Numbered from the stretch's first letter, positions 36,467 to 46,165 are shown. The stretch: 64,000 nt of DNA from PNNG01 sp046291695 (GCA_046291695.1 JBKBSO010000009.1:90267-154266), one strand, 5' to 3'. Notes: generated from the letters alone by a model not told the origin. Made by a program: numbers and translations.

Positions 36467-37567
36467 TTAATCGGCAATCAGCAACCGATACGGAAACTGC
36501 CTCCCTCCCTCTTCAACAGTAAGCAGATAAATGCCCTGAGGATAAGCCAGTTCTAATTCATAAAGTGCATCGCTCGTCTGTACCTGCTGTAACAATCGAC
36601 CTTGCAAATCGTACAGCTTTAACACGGCATTGGTTTGCAACCCGGCCACAAAAAGCCGATCGCGCGCGGGAATAGGATAAACTCCATGTCTTTTTATATG
36701 CACTTCCGACACCGAAAGCCCAATTCCACTAATGGTATCGCAAAGCTGGTTGTTGGCGCTATTGCTGTCGCCTGGCACGCTTACCGTAAAACATACCAAC
36801 CTGCCGTTCAATATCTGCTCCGCAGCAATGGTTTGGGGATGTACAAAAAGACTGTCTTGACCGGGCAGCAAGCTTATCGGAAAAATAGCATTATGAGGCC
36901 CAATGGTAGGGTTCGTATTGATTTCATAACTGATTTCAGGATTGGCAATGGGTTGATTACCATTGTTTTTTACCCGAACCGAAAATACCAATTGACGACC
37001 GGAACTGCTCATCAGGGTATCATAATGCAGACTCACCAGGGCCGCGTCGATGGTATCTTGTTGCGTGGCCACTTGAAATACTTCCCACTCGTCAAAACCG
37101 GGATTATGTGCACTAATAATATTAAAGTTATGAATTCGCAATTGCGTTGTGCTTACGGTTGAAAAATCAACCAATAACTGCGCGCCATAGCCTGAGAGTC
37201 CGCTGATTTGCTGAATGAGCTGCCATGCATTACCATCCCAATACTCCAAATTGGCCGTACCCTCAAAAACCACCCCATTACCCGAAGGTGGTGCAAAGTT
37301 GGTTCCCACGTTATGAAGGATAATCCGATTAAAGGATTGCGGCTGTGTCCAAGTCAACTGCATCCACGATGGCTGAGTAAAACTACTCGCTGTACCCACC
37401 CAGCCAAAAGTTGCTCCATTGATGATGCCATCGGTCCAATTGGCCGGACCATATGCCCCACCCGAACTGGCAGAAGCAGATGCAGTGGCATTTAACGCTA
37501 AATTAGATTGACCGGAGGCCAAAAAACTGCCTAAAAGGACAAACACTACCGAGTAAAGTATTTTCAT
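36467..37567 (-). CDS. Secreted discoidin-like protein with type A T9SS sorting domain
   Basis: 366 residues with a signal peptide (MKILYSVVFVLLGSFLASG-Q). Residues of about 22-165 resemble an F5/8 type C (discoidin) jelly roll (SNLALNATASASASSGG, PSWMQLTWTQPQSFNRIILHN, TTQLRIHNF). Then a CARDB/Ig-like domain (VSLHYDTLMSSSGRQLVFSVRVKNNGNQPIANPEI) and a C-terminal T9SS type A domain (HGVYPIPARDRLFVAGL, LKLYDLQGRLLQQV, YPQGIYLLTVEEGGRQ). It should be a T9SS substrate; the ligand is unknown. Confidence 0.8.
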   Translation of the reverse strand: MKILYSVVFVLLGSFLASGQSNLALNATASASASSGGAYGPANWTDGIINGATFGWVGTASSFTQPSWMQLTWTQPQSFNRIILHNVGTNFAPPSGNGVVFEGTANLEYWDGNAWQLIQQISGLSGYGAQLLVDFSTVSTTQLRIHNFNIISAHNPGFDEWEVFQVATQQDTIDAALVSLHYDTLMSSSGRQLVFSVRVKNNGNQPIANPEISYEINTNPTIGPHNAIFPISLLPGQDSLFVHPQTIAAEQILNGRLVCFTVSVPGDSNSANNQLCDTISGIGLSVSEVHIKRHGVYPIPARDRLFVAGLQTNAVLKLYDLQGRLLQQVQTSDALYELELAYPQGIYLLTVEEGGRQFPYRLLIAD

Positions 37568-37746
37568 AGAAACTGATTTTAATGGTCAAAATAATAACAT
37601 AGTACTGAATTGCCAAATTAAAATTAACATTTAACCACATCATAATGCTGCCGTTTTGGCCTGATTGATAGCAAAAACACGCCATTTTGGCAAAAATAAT
37701 CATTTCGGATACTGATTTGAGGAGCATAAATCAGAAAAAAAAACTC

Positions 37747-40356
37747 ATGAATCTCGATAAATTCACCTTCAAAGCACAAGAGGCCATACAGCAATCGGTA
37801 CAGCTCGCGATGGAACACGGTCAACAGGCCATAGAAAACGCGCATTTGCTGCAAGCTGTTCTTGAAACCGACGAACAACTCACCGGCTACCTACTCGGCA
37901 AACTAGGTGCGCAACCTCAGCGCATACGCGAAGCAAATTTGCAACAAATTAAAAGCATGGCGAAGGTATCAGGCGGGCAACCCTACCTTTCAACAGAAGC
38001 CCAGCGAACCCTCGCCCAGGCCAAGACTAAATTATTGGCTTTTGGAGATGAATACGTAGCCCTAGAACACCTGCTGCTTGCCCTGAGCGCAGGTAGCGAC
38101 CAAACGGCCCGTTTTCTAAAAGATGCAGGCATAGACGAGAAAGCCTTGGCAGAAGCCATAAAAGCTTTGCGTAAGGGAGGAAAAGTAACGGACCAACATG
38201 CAGAAAACAGCTATAATGCACTGGGTAAATACGCCAAAAACCTCAATGACTTAGCGTCTGCAGGAAAACTCGATCCGGTTATTGGACGCGATGACGAAAT
38301 TCGTCGTGTCATTCAAATCCTGAGTCGCCGCACCAAAAACAACCCCATACTCATTGGCGAACCAGGTGTAGGTAAAACCGCCATTGCCGAAGGTATAGCT
38401 CATCGAATAATCAAAGGCGATATACCTGAAAACCTCAAATCAAAAATAGTGTTTTCATTGGATATGGGCGCGCTTATCGCTGGTGCCAAATACAAAGGCG
38501 AATTTGAAGAGCGTTTGAAGGCTGTGGTTAAGGAGGTTACCGATAGCGACGGCGCGCTCATTCTCTTCATCGACGAAATTCACACCTTGGTGGGAGCTGG
38601 AGGAGGTGGCGAAAGTGCTATGGACGCCGCAAACATACTCAAACCGGCGCTTGCCCGCGGTGAATTACGGGCTATCGGCGCTACCACCTTAAACGAATAC
38701 CAAAAATATTTCGAAAAAGACAAGGCGCTTGAACGCCGGTTCCAAAAAGTACTTGTTGAAGAACCAGATGCAGCCGATGCCATTAGCATTTTACGCGGTT
38801 TAAAAGAACGCTATGAAACCCACCACAAAGTTCAAATTCGTGATGAAGCGATTATTGCAGCAGTGGAACTCAGTCAACGCTACATCACCGACCGCTTTTT
38901 ACCCGACAAAGCCATTGATCTGATCGATGAATCGGCCTCAAGACTACGGATCGAAATTGACTCCGTTCCCGAAGAACTTGATGAACTTCAGCGGCGTATC
39001 ATGCAGCTAGAAATAGAACGCGAAGCCATGTTACGTGAAAAAGACAATGAAAAAGTCAAGATCATTGATCTTGAATTGGCTAACCTTCGCGAAGAAGCAG
39101 ACGCCTTGCGTGCCCGATGGCGGTCCGAAAAAGATGCTGTAGAACACATTCAGCAAATAAAAGAACGCATAGAGCAGCTCAAACTTGAAGCAGAACAAGC
39201 CGAACGGGCTGCCGACTTTGGAAAGGTAGCAGAAATCCGCTATGGCCGTCTCAAAGAAAGCGAGCGAGAACTGCTTCAAATGCAAGAAAAGCTTAACCAA
39301 ACCCAAAGTCAAAATAAACTACTAAAAGAAGAAGTAACTGCCGAAGATGTGGCCGAAGTGGTGGCCAAATGGACAGGAATACCTGTAAACCGCATGCTCG
39401 AAAGCGAACGTCAAAAGCTGCTTCGGCTCGAAGACGAATTACACAAGCGCGTCGTGGGACAAGATGAGGCCATTGAGGCCGTTTCTGATGCCGTGCGTCG
39501 TTCAAGGGCTGGTTTACAGGATGAAAAACGCCCAATTGGCTCATTCATTTTTATGGGCACAACAGGAGTAGGCAAAACCGAATTGGCCAAAGCGCTTGCC
39601 AGCTTCCTCTTTAACGATGATAATGCCATGGTGCGAATAGATATGAGTGAATATCAGGAACGCCATAGTGTATCGCGCTTGGTGGGTGCACCTCCCGGAT
39701 ATGTTGGTTACGATGAAGGAGGTCAGCTTACCGAAGCCGTCCGACGTCATCCTTATTCCGTAGTGCTTCTCGACGAAATCGAAAAAGCACATCCTGATGT
39801 ATTTAACATCTTGTTGCAAGTGCTCGACGAAGGGCGCTTAACGGATAACAAGGGCCGTACGGTAAATTTCCGGAATACCATCATCATCATGACTTCTAAC
39901 CTGGGATCACAAATTATTCAATCGAATTTTGAAGATATTACAGAGCAAAACCGCGACGAAAAACTACATCGCACCAAAGCCGAACTCTTTGAGCTGCTCA
40001 AAAGTAGTATGCGTCCCGAATTCCTTAACCGAATCGATGAAATTGTGATGTTTAATCCCCTTTCAAAAAATGACATCCGTGGCATTGTAAAACTTCAACT
40101 CGAAAGTTTGCGTAAGCTCCTCGAAAGTAAAAACATCATGATTGCCGCTACGGATGCCGCCACCGACCATTTGGCAGCTGCAGGATTTGACCCGCAATTT
40201 GGTGCCCGCCCGCTGAAACGTACCATGCAAAAAGAAATCCTGAATAAAATGTCGAAAGCCATTTTGGCCGGCGAAATCAAAGCCGAGCAGGCTATCCTCA
40301 TCGACTATTTTGAGGAAGCAGGATTGGTGTTCAGGAACGAAGCAGCAGAGATTTAA
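37747..40356 (+). CDS. clpB: ATP-dependent disaggregase ClpB
   Basis: 869 residues from the ATG at 37747 (MNLDKFTFKAQEAIQQ), the conserved ClpB start; an in-frame start at 37687 would add 20 unusual residues. The double Clp N-domain (1-145) is followed by NBD1 with Walker A GEPGVGKT (K210), the middle coiled-coil propeller (about 405-525), and NBD2 with Walker A GTTGVGKT (K610) and sensor regions. ClpB works with DnaK to rescue aggregated proteins. Heat-shock regulation is expected, but no control site is evident in the 119 bases between the divergent T9SS gene and the start. Confidence 0.95.
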   Translation: MNLDKFTFKAQEAIQQSVQLAMEHGQQAIENAHLLQAVLETDEQLTGYLLGKLGAQPQRIREANLQQIKSMAKVSGGQPYLSTEAQRTLAQAKTKLLAFGDEYVALEHLLLALSAGSDQTARFLKDAGIDEKALAEAIKALRKGGKVTDQHAENSYNALGKYAKNLNDLASAGKLDPVIGRDDEIRRVIQILSRRTKNNPILIGEPGVGKTAIAEGIAHRIIKGDIPENLKSKIVFSLDMGALIAGAKYKGEFEERLKAVVKEVTDSDGALILFIDEIHTLVGAGGGGESAMDAANILKPALARGELRAIGATTLNEYQKYFEKDKALERRFQKVLVEEPDAADAISILRGLKERYETHHKVQIRDEAIIAAVELSQRYITDRFLPDKAIDLIDESASRLRIEIDSVPEELDELQRRIMQLEIEREAMLREKDNEKVKIIDLELANLREEADALRARWRSEKDAVEHIQQIKERIEQLKLEAEQAERAADFGKVAEIRYGRLKESERELLQMQEKLNQTQSQNKLLKEEVTAEDVAEVVAKWTGIPVNRMLESERQKLLRLEDELHKRVVGQDEAIEAVSDAVRRSRAGLQDEKRPIGSFIFMGTTGVGKTELAKALASFLFNDDNAMVRIDMSEYQERHSVSRLVGAPPGYVGYDEGGQLTEAVRRHPYSVVLLDEIEKAHPDVFNILLQVLDEGRLTDNKGRTVNFRNTIIIMTSNLGSQIIQSNFEDITEQNRDEKLHRTKAELFELLKSSMRPEFLNRIDEIVMFNPLSKNDIRGIVKLQLESLRKLLESKNIMIAATDAATDHLAAAGFDPQFGARPLKRTMQKEILNKMSKAILAGEIKAEQAILIDYFEEAGLVFRNEAAEI

Positions 40357-40447
40357 GATTGAGGATTAGACGTCAATGTCATTTATTTACTTAAGGCTTT
40401 AATGTGTCAAAGAACCGATTTTTCACTTCAAAGTGGGCGCCTCTCGA

Positions 40448-40496
40448 AAATCAACACTTGAATTCGATGCATTGGCATCATGACGAGTGTTGATTT
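40448..40496. repeat. 11-bp inverted repeat downstream of clpB
   Basis: AAATCAACACT (40448-40458) and AGTGTTGATTT (40486-40496) are perfect inverted copies around a 27-base spacer, which contains a shorter GATGC/GCATC stem (40466-40479). It may fold as a nested hairpin; the plus-strand tail has only TTT, so a terminator role for clpB is doubtful. Confidence 0.5.
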
Positions 40497-40631
40497 AGCT
40501 AATCGCTTTTGCTTCGCAATGCCCTAGTGAACGTAGAGAGGTCCGTTTCGCTCTATATTTCTTAATTAACGTCTTTTATGCGTTAACCCAACGCCATTGG
40601 ATTAGGATTCGGGATTGGAATTCAATGTCGC

Positions 40632-40895
40632 TCAATGAGTAAAAACATCAGGCGCAAGCCGGGGTTTTGTTTTAAACCAAAACGCTTTATACTGCGCATT
40701 CTGGCGAAGCTGTGCCAGGCAAGCCGCCGGAGCCAAAGCCTCCAATACCTGATGGCCAGCATGCAGCTGCTGCACCAACAACAGCACTTCTGTGCTATCC
40801 AGGTCGGCACCCATCGCACTAAGCTAGACAACGGACAGAATGGCCTCTACGGCTTCTTGGTAAAAAACCTGAGCTTGTCGCCGAAGGAATGCCAT
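40632..40895 (-). pseudogene. Small decayed reading frame with an internal amber stop
   Basis: Minus-strand frame from an ATG at 40895 reads 23 codons, hits TAG at 40826-40824, and continues 64 more codons to a stop at 40632. The peptide is strongly helical with RNY codon pattern (FYQEAVEAILSVV, then DLDSTEVLLLVQQLHAGHQVLEALAP and YKAFWFKTKPRLAPDVFTH). I do not recognise a family. An internal ATG at 40814 could give a 60-residue product. It could be a remnant of a mobile or transferred gene. A 100-residue frame on the plus strand covers the same bases but has less gene-like codon use. Confidence 0.35.
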
Positions 40896-40973
40896 AACTC
40901 AGCTACATTCATGCTGGGATTAGAGGAAGCTGGCTGAATTGGGTGGAGAGGCAGTAAATGCCCGTAGGTAGCC

Positions 40974-41012
40974 TTGAATACCTCCTTAACCCCATCCGCT
41001 AGAGGTATTCAA
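40974..41012. repeat. 11-bp inverted repeat between the decayed frame and mutS2
   Basis: TTGAATACCTC (40974-40984) and GAGGTATTCAA (41002-41012) are perfect inverted copies with a 17-base spacer, about 90 bases from the mutS2 stop. No T-tract follows on either strand. Apart from this and the items listed, 40357-41099 shows no gene. Confidence 0.5.
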
Positions 41013-41099
41013 CCTCCATCCTAGGGCTTGGCACGATCGGCTATTTGTTTAATCTTGATGCGAAAAATCTATCTTAGAGCCCCATTCGCTTCTTTAACC

Positions 41100-43484
41100 T
41101 CAACGCAGCTGAACAAGGGTTATCCCATCACCACCTTGGTCGGGATGTGCACTTTCGAAATCTGCTACAAATTGCTGTTTCTTTAGATGCTCACGAATAC
41201 GCTTCCGCAATATCCCATCACCCTTTCCATGCAAAATTTGAAGCTGAGGATAACCCGACAATAGTGCTTTATCGAGCCGGCGGTCGATTTCAATGATTGC
41301 TTCATCGGCCCTAAAACCCCGTACATCTATATGGGGCGAAAAATCGCTGGTGTAGGCACTAAAGGCTGCCTGGGTCGAAGATTTCCTTTGCTGCCTTCGG
41401 GCTTCCGCACCACTAACCACTTCCAGTCTGTTGGCTTTTACTTGCATGCGAATCCCCCCAACAGCCAGACTTACCTCTTGCTTATTTATTTCAAGTATTT
41501 CACCTACCGTTTCGCTGCCTTTCAAACGCACCTGTACCCCCGGCTTCATCACCAAAGATGACTTGTCTGCTTTTTTAAGGGGAAGCGCTTCTGTTTGTGT
41601 TTTATTTTCAATTTCTGCGCGAAGTGCTTCCATCCCCTCCCTCAATTGTTTGGTGACTGCTTTATCGGCCCCTTGCTCCCTTATCTGTCGAATGGTGTTT
41701 TCAATTTCTCGATTGGCCTTTTTCAGGAGTGCTTCCGCTTCTTCTTTCGCTTGTTCCAGCAGTTGCTTTTTACGTCGTTTAAGTTCCAGTTCGCGTTCTT
41801 CGGTACGTGCAACCAATTCAGAGAGAAGATTATCCTTTGCCTCAATGAGCTGTTTTAACCTGGTCATTTCTTGCTTTTCTTGTTCAAGCTGCACCAAAAG
41901 CTGTTCCACGTCCTGCTGTTTGAGGCCTATTTTCTCACGGGCCAAGGCTATAATCTCTCGATCGAGACCTATTTTTTCAGCAATTTCAAAGGCAAAAGAA
42001 GACCCTGGTTTACCCATTTCAAGTGTAAAACGCGCCTCCAATGTATTCGTATCAAAACCCATTGAGCCATTGATAAGTCCGGATAAACGACTTGCCAACA
42101 GCTTCAGATTGCTGTAGTGCGTATTTACCACACCGTATGCTCCCCGCTTACACAGGCGCTCTAGTATGGCCTCAGCAATCGGCCCACCCAAGTGCGGATC
42201 GGTACCTGTACCAAACTCATCAATTAGAAACAAGCTATGCTCATCTGCCTGCTCTGTAAAGCATCGCATATTGGTAAGATGACTGCTGTATGTGCTCAAA
42301 TCATTTTCGATGCTTTGTTCGTCCCCCAAATCAACCAACAACTTCCGGTAAACCCGCATGCAGCTACCTTCCTTTAGTGGCACTAGCAATCCGCTTTGAA
42401 ACATGAGCTGTAACAAGCCTATGGTTTTAAGGGTCACCGATTTTCCTCCGGCATTCGGACCGCTGATTACTAATATACGGCTATTCGGTAGGAGTTGGAG
42501 GTTCAAGGGAACTACTTGTTTTCGCTGCGCCTTGTGGTGTAAATACAATAACGGGTGAATGGCTTCACGCATCGTTGTAATTTCGATATCAATTTCAGGC
42601 CTTACGGCATATGGAAAACGAAGGGCCAGCAATGCTTTAGCCCTCAATAAGTCAAAACGAGCGGCGAGCTGGTGTGCGGCTCCAATTTCGGCCAGGTAGG
42701 GTCTGATTTGTTCCGTTAACTGAAGTAGAATACGCCTTATTTCCCGCTTCTGAGCGAGCTCAGTATTTCGAATGTCGTTATTTAGTTCAAGTACTTCGGC
42801 TGGCTCAATATAAACAGTTTGACCGGTATTGGATTCATCATGCACAAAGCCTTTTATTTTTCGCTTGTGCTCCGCCAGTACAGGAATTACAAGACGCCCG
42901 TCGCGAATGGTTATGCCCGTATCGGCTACCCAACCAGCTCCTTTCGCTTGCCGGTAAATGCTATCCAGGCGTCTACGGGTATCAGCTTGAAGTCGATTGA
43001 GTTGGATGCTTAAGTCTGCAAGGCTTTTGCTGGCATTTGACCGCATTCGGCCTTCTGGTCCAATGACCTGATCTAGTGCCAAAATCGCAGCTTTAGGCAG
43101 CTCGTAAGCCGTACAATAGCTATGTAATAAGGGGTAAAGTGCTTTCCGGCTATCAAAAAAACCGATAAGTCGTTTAACATAGCCGAGCAATCGCAGCAGT
43201 TCAAAGCATTGCTCCTCATCTAAATAAGCGCCTTCAATAAAAGCCGTTCTTAAGAACGCACTGATATGCGGAATAGGCGCATCGGGCATACCCCCGTCAA
43301 AAGCCTGCAATTGATAGGCTTCGGCCGAAGCTTGTAGGGCTTCCTTCAGCACATCAGTATGCGCTGTAGGCATGAGTTGCAAAGCATGGCCTCTGGCCAG
43401 CTCACTCACACAGTGCTCGGCTAGAAGCTGTCGTAGCTGATCAAACTCCAGCTTTAGTCCTATTTGATCGGGATAAAGATACAC
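41100..43484 (-). CDS. mutS2: Endonuclease MutS2 (Smr-domain MutS paralog)
   Basis: 794 residues from a GTG at 43484 (YLYPDQIGLKLEFDQLRQLL matches the usual MutS2 start). The MutS core has Walker A ISGPNAGGKSVTLKT (K348) and LFLIDEFGTGTDP (Walker B); then a long coiled coil (about 515-650), a KOW-like segment (VMKPGVQVRLKGSETVGEIL) and a C-terminal Smr domain with HIDVRGFRADEAI and LHGKGDGILRK. MutS2 suppresses recombination or, in more recent work, splits collided ribosomes; it does not act in mismatch repair. It begins 5 bases after the DUF4296 stop. Confidence 0.9.
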   Translation of the reverse strand: MYLYPDQIGLKLEFDQLRQLLAEHCVSELARGHALQLMPTAHTDVLKEALQASAEAYQLQAFDGGMPDAPIPHISAFLRTAFIEGAYLDEEQCFELLRLLGYVKRLIGFFDSRKALYPLLHSYCTAYELPKAAILALDQVIGPEGRMRSNASKSLADLSIQLNRLQADTRRRLDSIYRQAKGAGWVADTGITIRDGRLVIPVLAEHKRKIKGFVHDESNTGQTVYIEPAEVLELNNDIRNTELAQKREIRRILLQLTEQIRPYLAEIGAAHQLAARFDLLRAKALLALRFPYAVRPEIDIEITTMREAIHPLLYLHHKAQRKQVVPLNLQLLPNSRILVISGPNAGGKSVTLKTIGLLQLMFQSGLLVPLKEGSCMRVYRKLLVDLGDEQSIENDLSTYSSHLTNMRCFTEQADEHSLFLIDEFGTGTDPHLGGPIAEAILERLCKRGAYGVVNTHYSNLKLLASRLSGLINGSMGFDTNTLEARFTLEMGKPGSSFAFEIAEKIGLDREIIALAREKIGLKQQDVEQLLVQLEQEKQEMTRLKQLIEAKDNLLSELVARTEERELELKRRKKQLLEQAKEEAEALLKKANREIENTIRQIREQGADKAVTKQLREGMEALRAEIENKTQTEALPLKKADKSSLVMKPGVQVRLKGSETVGEILEINKQEVSLAVGGIRMQVKANRLEVVSGAEARRQQRKSSTQAAFSAYTSDFSPHIDVRGFRADEAIIEIDRRLDKALLSGYPQLQILHGKGDGILRKRIREHLKKQQFVADFESAHPDQGGDGITLVQLR

Positions 43485-43489
43485 CTTGA

Positions 43490-43861
43490 CTATTGGTAGC
43501 TTTCTGACAACAATTCGTTTAGCCTTCGGTTTACACCTTCGTATAGACTATCGAGTACCACCGGATGCTGTTTTTTGTAGTAGGCATAAGAATCGAGAAA
43601 ACGCTCAATTGAAATCCCATATTTGTCCAAACTTTCTTCATATAAAGCCTTCACCCGACTAACAGACAAAGTATCTTTACCGCTGATTTGATAGCCCCTG
43701 TTCCGATAACTTTCAATGATATGCACCTCGGCCAATAAAACCTCCATGCTATCAAGGGGGACAATGCCCTTATGGTAATTTTTGAGTGCTTGTGGATCCT
43801 GACAAGCCGTAAAGCATAACAGGCATATCAGGCAAAAGCGTATTTTTGTGTGTAACAACAT
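43490..43861 (-). CDS. DUF4296-family lipoprotein
   Basis: 123 residues. Lipoprotein signal with FTAC (C20). PLDSMEVLLAEVHIIESYRNRGY and VKALYEESLDKYGISIERFLDSYAYYKKQHPVVLDSLYEGVNRRL are the DUF4296 pattern, an all-helical envelope family specific to Bacteroidota. Function unknown. It is divergent from the YggS-type gene, with starts 20 bases apart, and 5 bases ahead of mutS2. A TAATTTTG box lies 7 bases before its ATG on the minus strand. Confidence 0.65.
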   Translation of the reverse strand: MLLHTKIRFCLICLLCFTACQDPQALKNYHKGIVPLDSMEVLLAEVHIIESYRNRGYQISGKDTLSVSRVKALYEESLDKYGISIERFLDSYAYYKKQHPVVLDSLYEGVNRRLNELLSESYQ

Positions 43862-43881
43862 CAGGCTTCAAAATTAACATA

Positions 43882-44547
43882 ATGTCGATTAAAAGTGCAC
43901 TCCAAAGTATTGATAAAGAATTGAAGCCTTTTGGGGCCCAATTGGTTGCTGTATCTAAAACACATTCGACTTCGGCCATTAAAGAGGCTTATGCCTGTGG
44001 TCAACGTATATTCGGCGAAAGCACAGCGCAAGAGTTGGTAACCAAGCAAGAATCGCTACCCAACGACATTAGTTGGCATTTTATTGGCCACCTACAAAGT
44101 AATAAGGTTAAATATATTGCGCCTTTTGTGCAGTGTATTCATGCCGTAGACACTGAAAAATTGTTGCAGGTAATCGACAAAGAGGCGGGTAAAAACGGTA
44201 GAAAAATCGATTGTCTATTGCAGCTACACATTGCCCAGGAAGAAAGTAAATATGGTTTCAGTCCGGCCGAATTACGCGACTTTTTAGCTTCTGGCCAATG
44301 GCAATCATTCAAACATGTACGCATCATTGGCTTGATGTGTATCGCCAGCAATACCGAAAATGAAAACCGGTTAAAGGAAGAATTTGAATTGATGGCTTCG
44401 TTGCTGAAAGAATTTAAAGCGGCCTATTTTGCTCATGCTCCCTACTTTAAAGAATTGAGTATGGGCATGTCAGGCGATTATCTCTTGGCTATGCACTATG
44501 GGGCAAGCCTGATCAGAATTGGCAGTGCCATCTTTGGCAGCAGGTGA
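43882..44547 (+). CDS. YggS-family pyridoxal-phosphate homeostasis protein
   Basis: 221 residues from the ATG at 43882; a start at 43846 would overlap the divergent lipoprotein gene. LVAVSKTHS carries the PLP lysine (K26), followed by IFGESTAQELVTK (in place of FGENYVQE), WHFIGHLQSNKVKYI, and ELSMGMSGDYLLAMHYGASLIRIGSAIFG, all family signatures. These proteins bind PLP without known catalysis and affect vitamin B6 and amino-acid homeostasis. Convergent with the FtsB-like gene, 32 bases apart. Confidence 0.9.
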   Translation: MSIKSALQSIDKELKPFGAQLVAVSKTHSTSAIKEAYACGQRIFGESTAQELVTKQESLPNDISWHFIGHLQSNKVKYIAPFVQCIHAVDTEKLLQVIDKEAGKNGRKIDCLLQLHIAQEESKYGFSPAELRDFLASGQWQSFKHVRIIGLMCIASNTENENRLKEEFELMASLLKEFKAAYFAHAPYFKELSMGMSGDYLLAMHYGASLIRIGSAIFGSR

Positions 44548-44579
44548 ACGTGCACTCGGCCCGCTGAGCTAAAATGCGT

Positions 44580-44876
44580 TTACTTCTGTAAGACGATGTA
44601 TAAATCCTCGTCATCACGCTTCATTTTGTACTTTTCGCGCGCAAATTTCTCGAGCTTTTCAAGGTTGGTGAATAATTCTTCTTTATCCTTTTTAACCTGT
44701 TCAATCTGCTCGAGGTAGAAATTTTTATTCTCCTCGAGCTGATTGAGTTGTCGTTTGTACTTGTATTGCGAAATAAGGTCATGACTGTCGAAAAACAGCA
44801 TCCAAATTAGAAAACCCAGGCCTACCAACACATAACGGTTTTTGAGGTAGGGAAAAAGGGCTTTCAGAAAACTCAT
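44580..44876 (-). CDS. FtsB/DivIC-type septum formation initiator protein
   Basis: 98 residues. One transmembrane helix (about 14-30, VLVGLGFLIWMLFF) then a coiled coil (KYKRQLNQLEENKNFYLEQIEQVKKDKEELFTNLEKLEKFA) and the terminal REKYKMKRDDEDLYIV, the usual FtsB/DivIC ending (REKYxMKKxxEDxxV). Such proteins join the divisome between cytoplasmic and periplasmic components. The start overlaps the eno stop by 4 bases (ATGA), an association seen across many bacteria. Confidence 0.85.
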   Translation of the reverse strand: MSFLKALFPYLKNRYVLVGLGFLIWMLFFDSHDLISQYKYKRQLNQLEENKNFYLEQIEQVKKDKEELFTNLEKLEKFAREKYKMKRDDEDLYIVLQK

Positions 44877-46162
44877 TTTACGAACTTAAATGCTTTTCCA
44901 AGAAACTGTGCAGCTTCGCCCAATTCCTCTTCAATACGTAAGAGCTGGTTGTATTTTGCAATCCTATCGGAACGTGAAGCAGAGCCGGTTTTAATTTGTC
45001 CGGTGCGCAAAGCCACCGCCAAGTCGGCAATGGTAGTGTCTTCGGTTTCGCCTGATCGATGACTCATCACGGTAGTATACGAAGCATTTTGAGCCGTTTG
45101 CACTGCATCTATGGTTTCACTTAAAGAGCCTATTTGGTTAACTTTTACTAAAACCGAGTTAGCCACTTTTGATTCGATACCACGCTTTAGACGCTTTACA
45201 TTAGTCACAAACAAGTCATCACCTACCAATTGTACACGATCACCAATGCTTGCGGTATGAGCTGCCCAGCCATCCCAGTCGTCTTCAGCGAAACCATCTT
45301 CGATGCTGATGATTGGGTATTTATTCACCCATGCTTCCCAATAGGCAACCATTTCGGCTGAATTCAATTGCTTCCCATTCGACTTTTTGAAGGTATACAA
45401 ACCTGTTTTTTCGTCATATAGCTCTGTACAAGCTGCATCCATCGCGATGTAGATGTCTTCACCTGGTTTGTAACCAGCTGCCTCAATGGCCATAATAACA
45501 GTTTCTATGGCCTCTTCATTAGAACCAATATTGGGTGCAAAACCACCCTCATCGCCTACATTTGTGCTTAAGCCCTTCTTCTTCAATACGGCCTTAAGAT
45601 GATGAAACACCTCCGTGCCCATTCTCAGAGCTTCGCTGAAACTGGCAGCACCTACAGGCATCACCATAAATTCCTGAAAATCTATACTGTTGTCGGCATG
45701 TTCACCTCCATTCAGGATGTTCATCATAGGAATAGGCAGCAAATTCGCGTTTAAACCGCCAATATACCGGTAAAGTGGCATGTTGCAGGAAGCAGCGGCA
45801 GCGCGCGCAGCAGCCAGCGAAACCCCTAAAATAGCATTGGCGCCTAACTTAGATTTGTTAGCTGTACCATCGAGTTCAAACATGATGTTATCTATCAAAT
45901 CCTGATCATAAACATCTATGCCAATAAGTTCAGTAGCAATAATTTCATTTACGTGGTCAATGGCCTTGGTGACGCCTTTGCCCATATATACCGCCTGATC
46001 GCCATCTCGTAATTCAACGGCCTCGTGAATGCCGGTACTCGCTCCCGAAGGAACAGCAGCGCGCCCGGTAAAACCATCGCTGGTAATTACATCTACTTCT
46101 ACCGTGGGATTACCTCGTGAATCGAGAATCTGACGGGCATAAACATCTTCAATAACTGGCAT
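44873..46162 (-). CDS. eno: Enolase
   Basis: 429 residues. The N-terminal YARQILDSRGNPTVEVDV and the signature LVKVNQIGSLSETIDA are diagnostic; the catalytic Lys and metal-binding residues are in the VGDEGGFAPN, ISIEDGFAEDDWDGW and VQLVGDDLFVTN segments, and SHRSGETEDTTIADLAV closes the active site. It converts 2-phosphoglycerate to phosphoenolpyruvate in the cytoplasm. It follows carA by 3 bases on the same strand and overlaps the FtsB-like gene. Confidence 0.98.
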   Translation of the reverse strand: MPVIEDVYARQILDSRGNPTVEVDVITSDGFTGRAAVPSGASTGIHEAVELRDGDQAVYMGKGVTKAIDHVNEIIATELIGIDVYDQDLIDNIMFELDGTANKSKLGANAILGVSLAAARAAAASCNMPLYRYIGGLNANLLPIPMMNILNGGEHADNSIDFQEFMVMPVGAASFSEALRMGTEVFHHLKAVLKKKGLSTNVGDEGGFAPNIGSNEEAIETVIMAIEAAGYKPGEDIYIAMDAACTELYDEKTGLYTFKKSNGKQLNSAEMVAYWEAWVNKYPIISIEDGFAEDDWDGWAAHTASIGDRVQLVGDDLFVTNVKRLKRGIESKVANSVLVKVNQIGSLSETIDAVQTAQNASYTTVMSHRSGETEDTTIADLAVALRTGQIKTGSASRSDRIAKYNQLLRIEEELGEAAQFLGKAFKFVK

Positions 46163-46165
46163 ATA

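Noticed and set aside
40635..40937. 100-residue plus-strand frame in the clpB-mutS2 gap
   Set aside because: It is intact, but codon positions look less gene-like than the minus frame over the same bases. Not fully excluded.
41431..42117. 228-residue plus-strand frame over mutS2
   Set aside because: Lies antisense to the coiled-coil and Walker regions of mutS2, whose frame is fully recognisable; the composition (Ser/Leu/Arg-rich) is the expected mirror of that gene.
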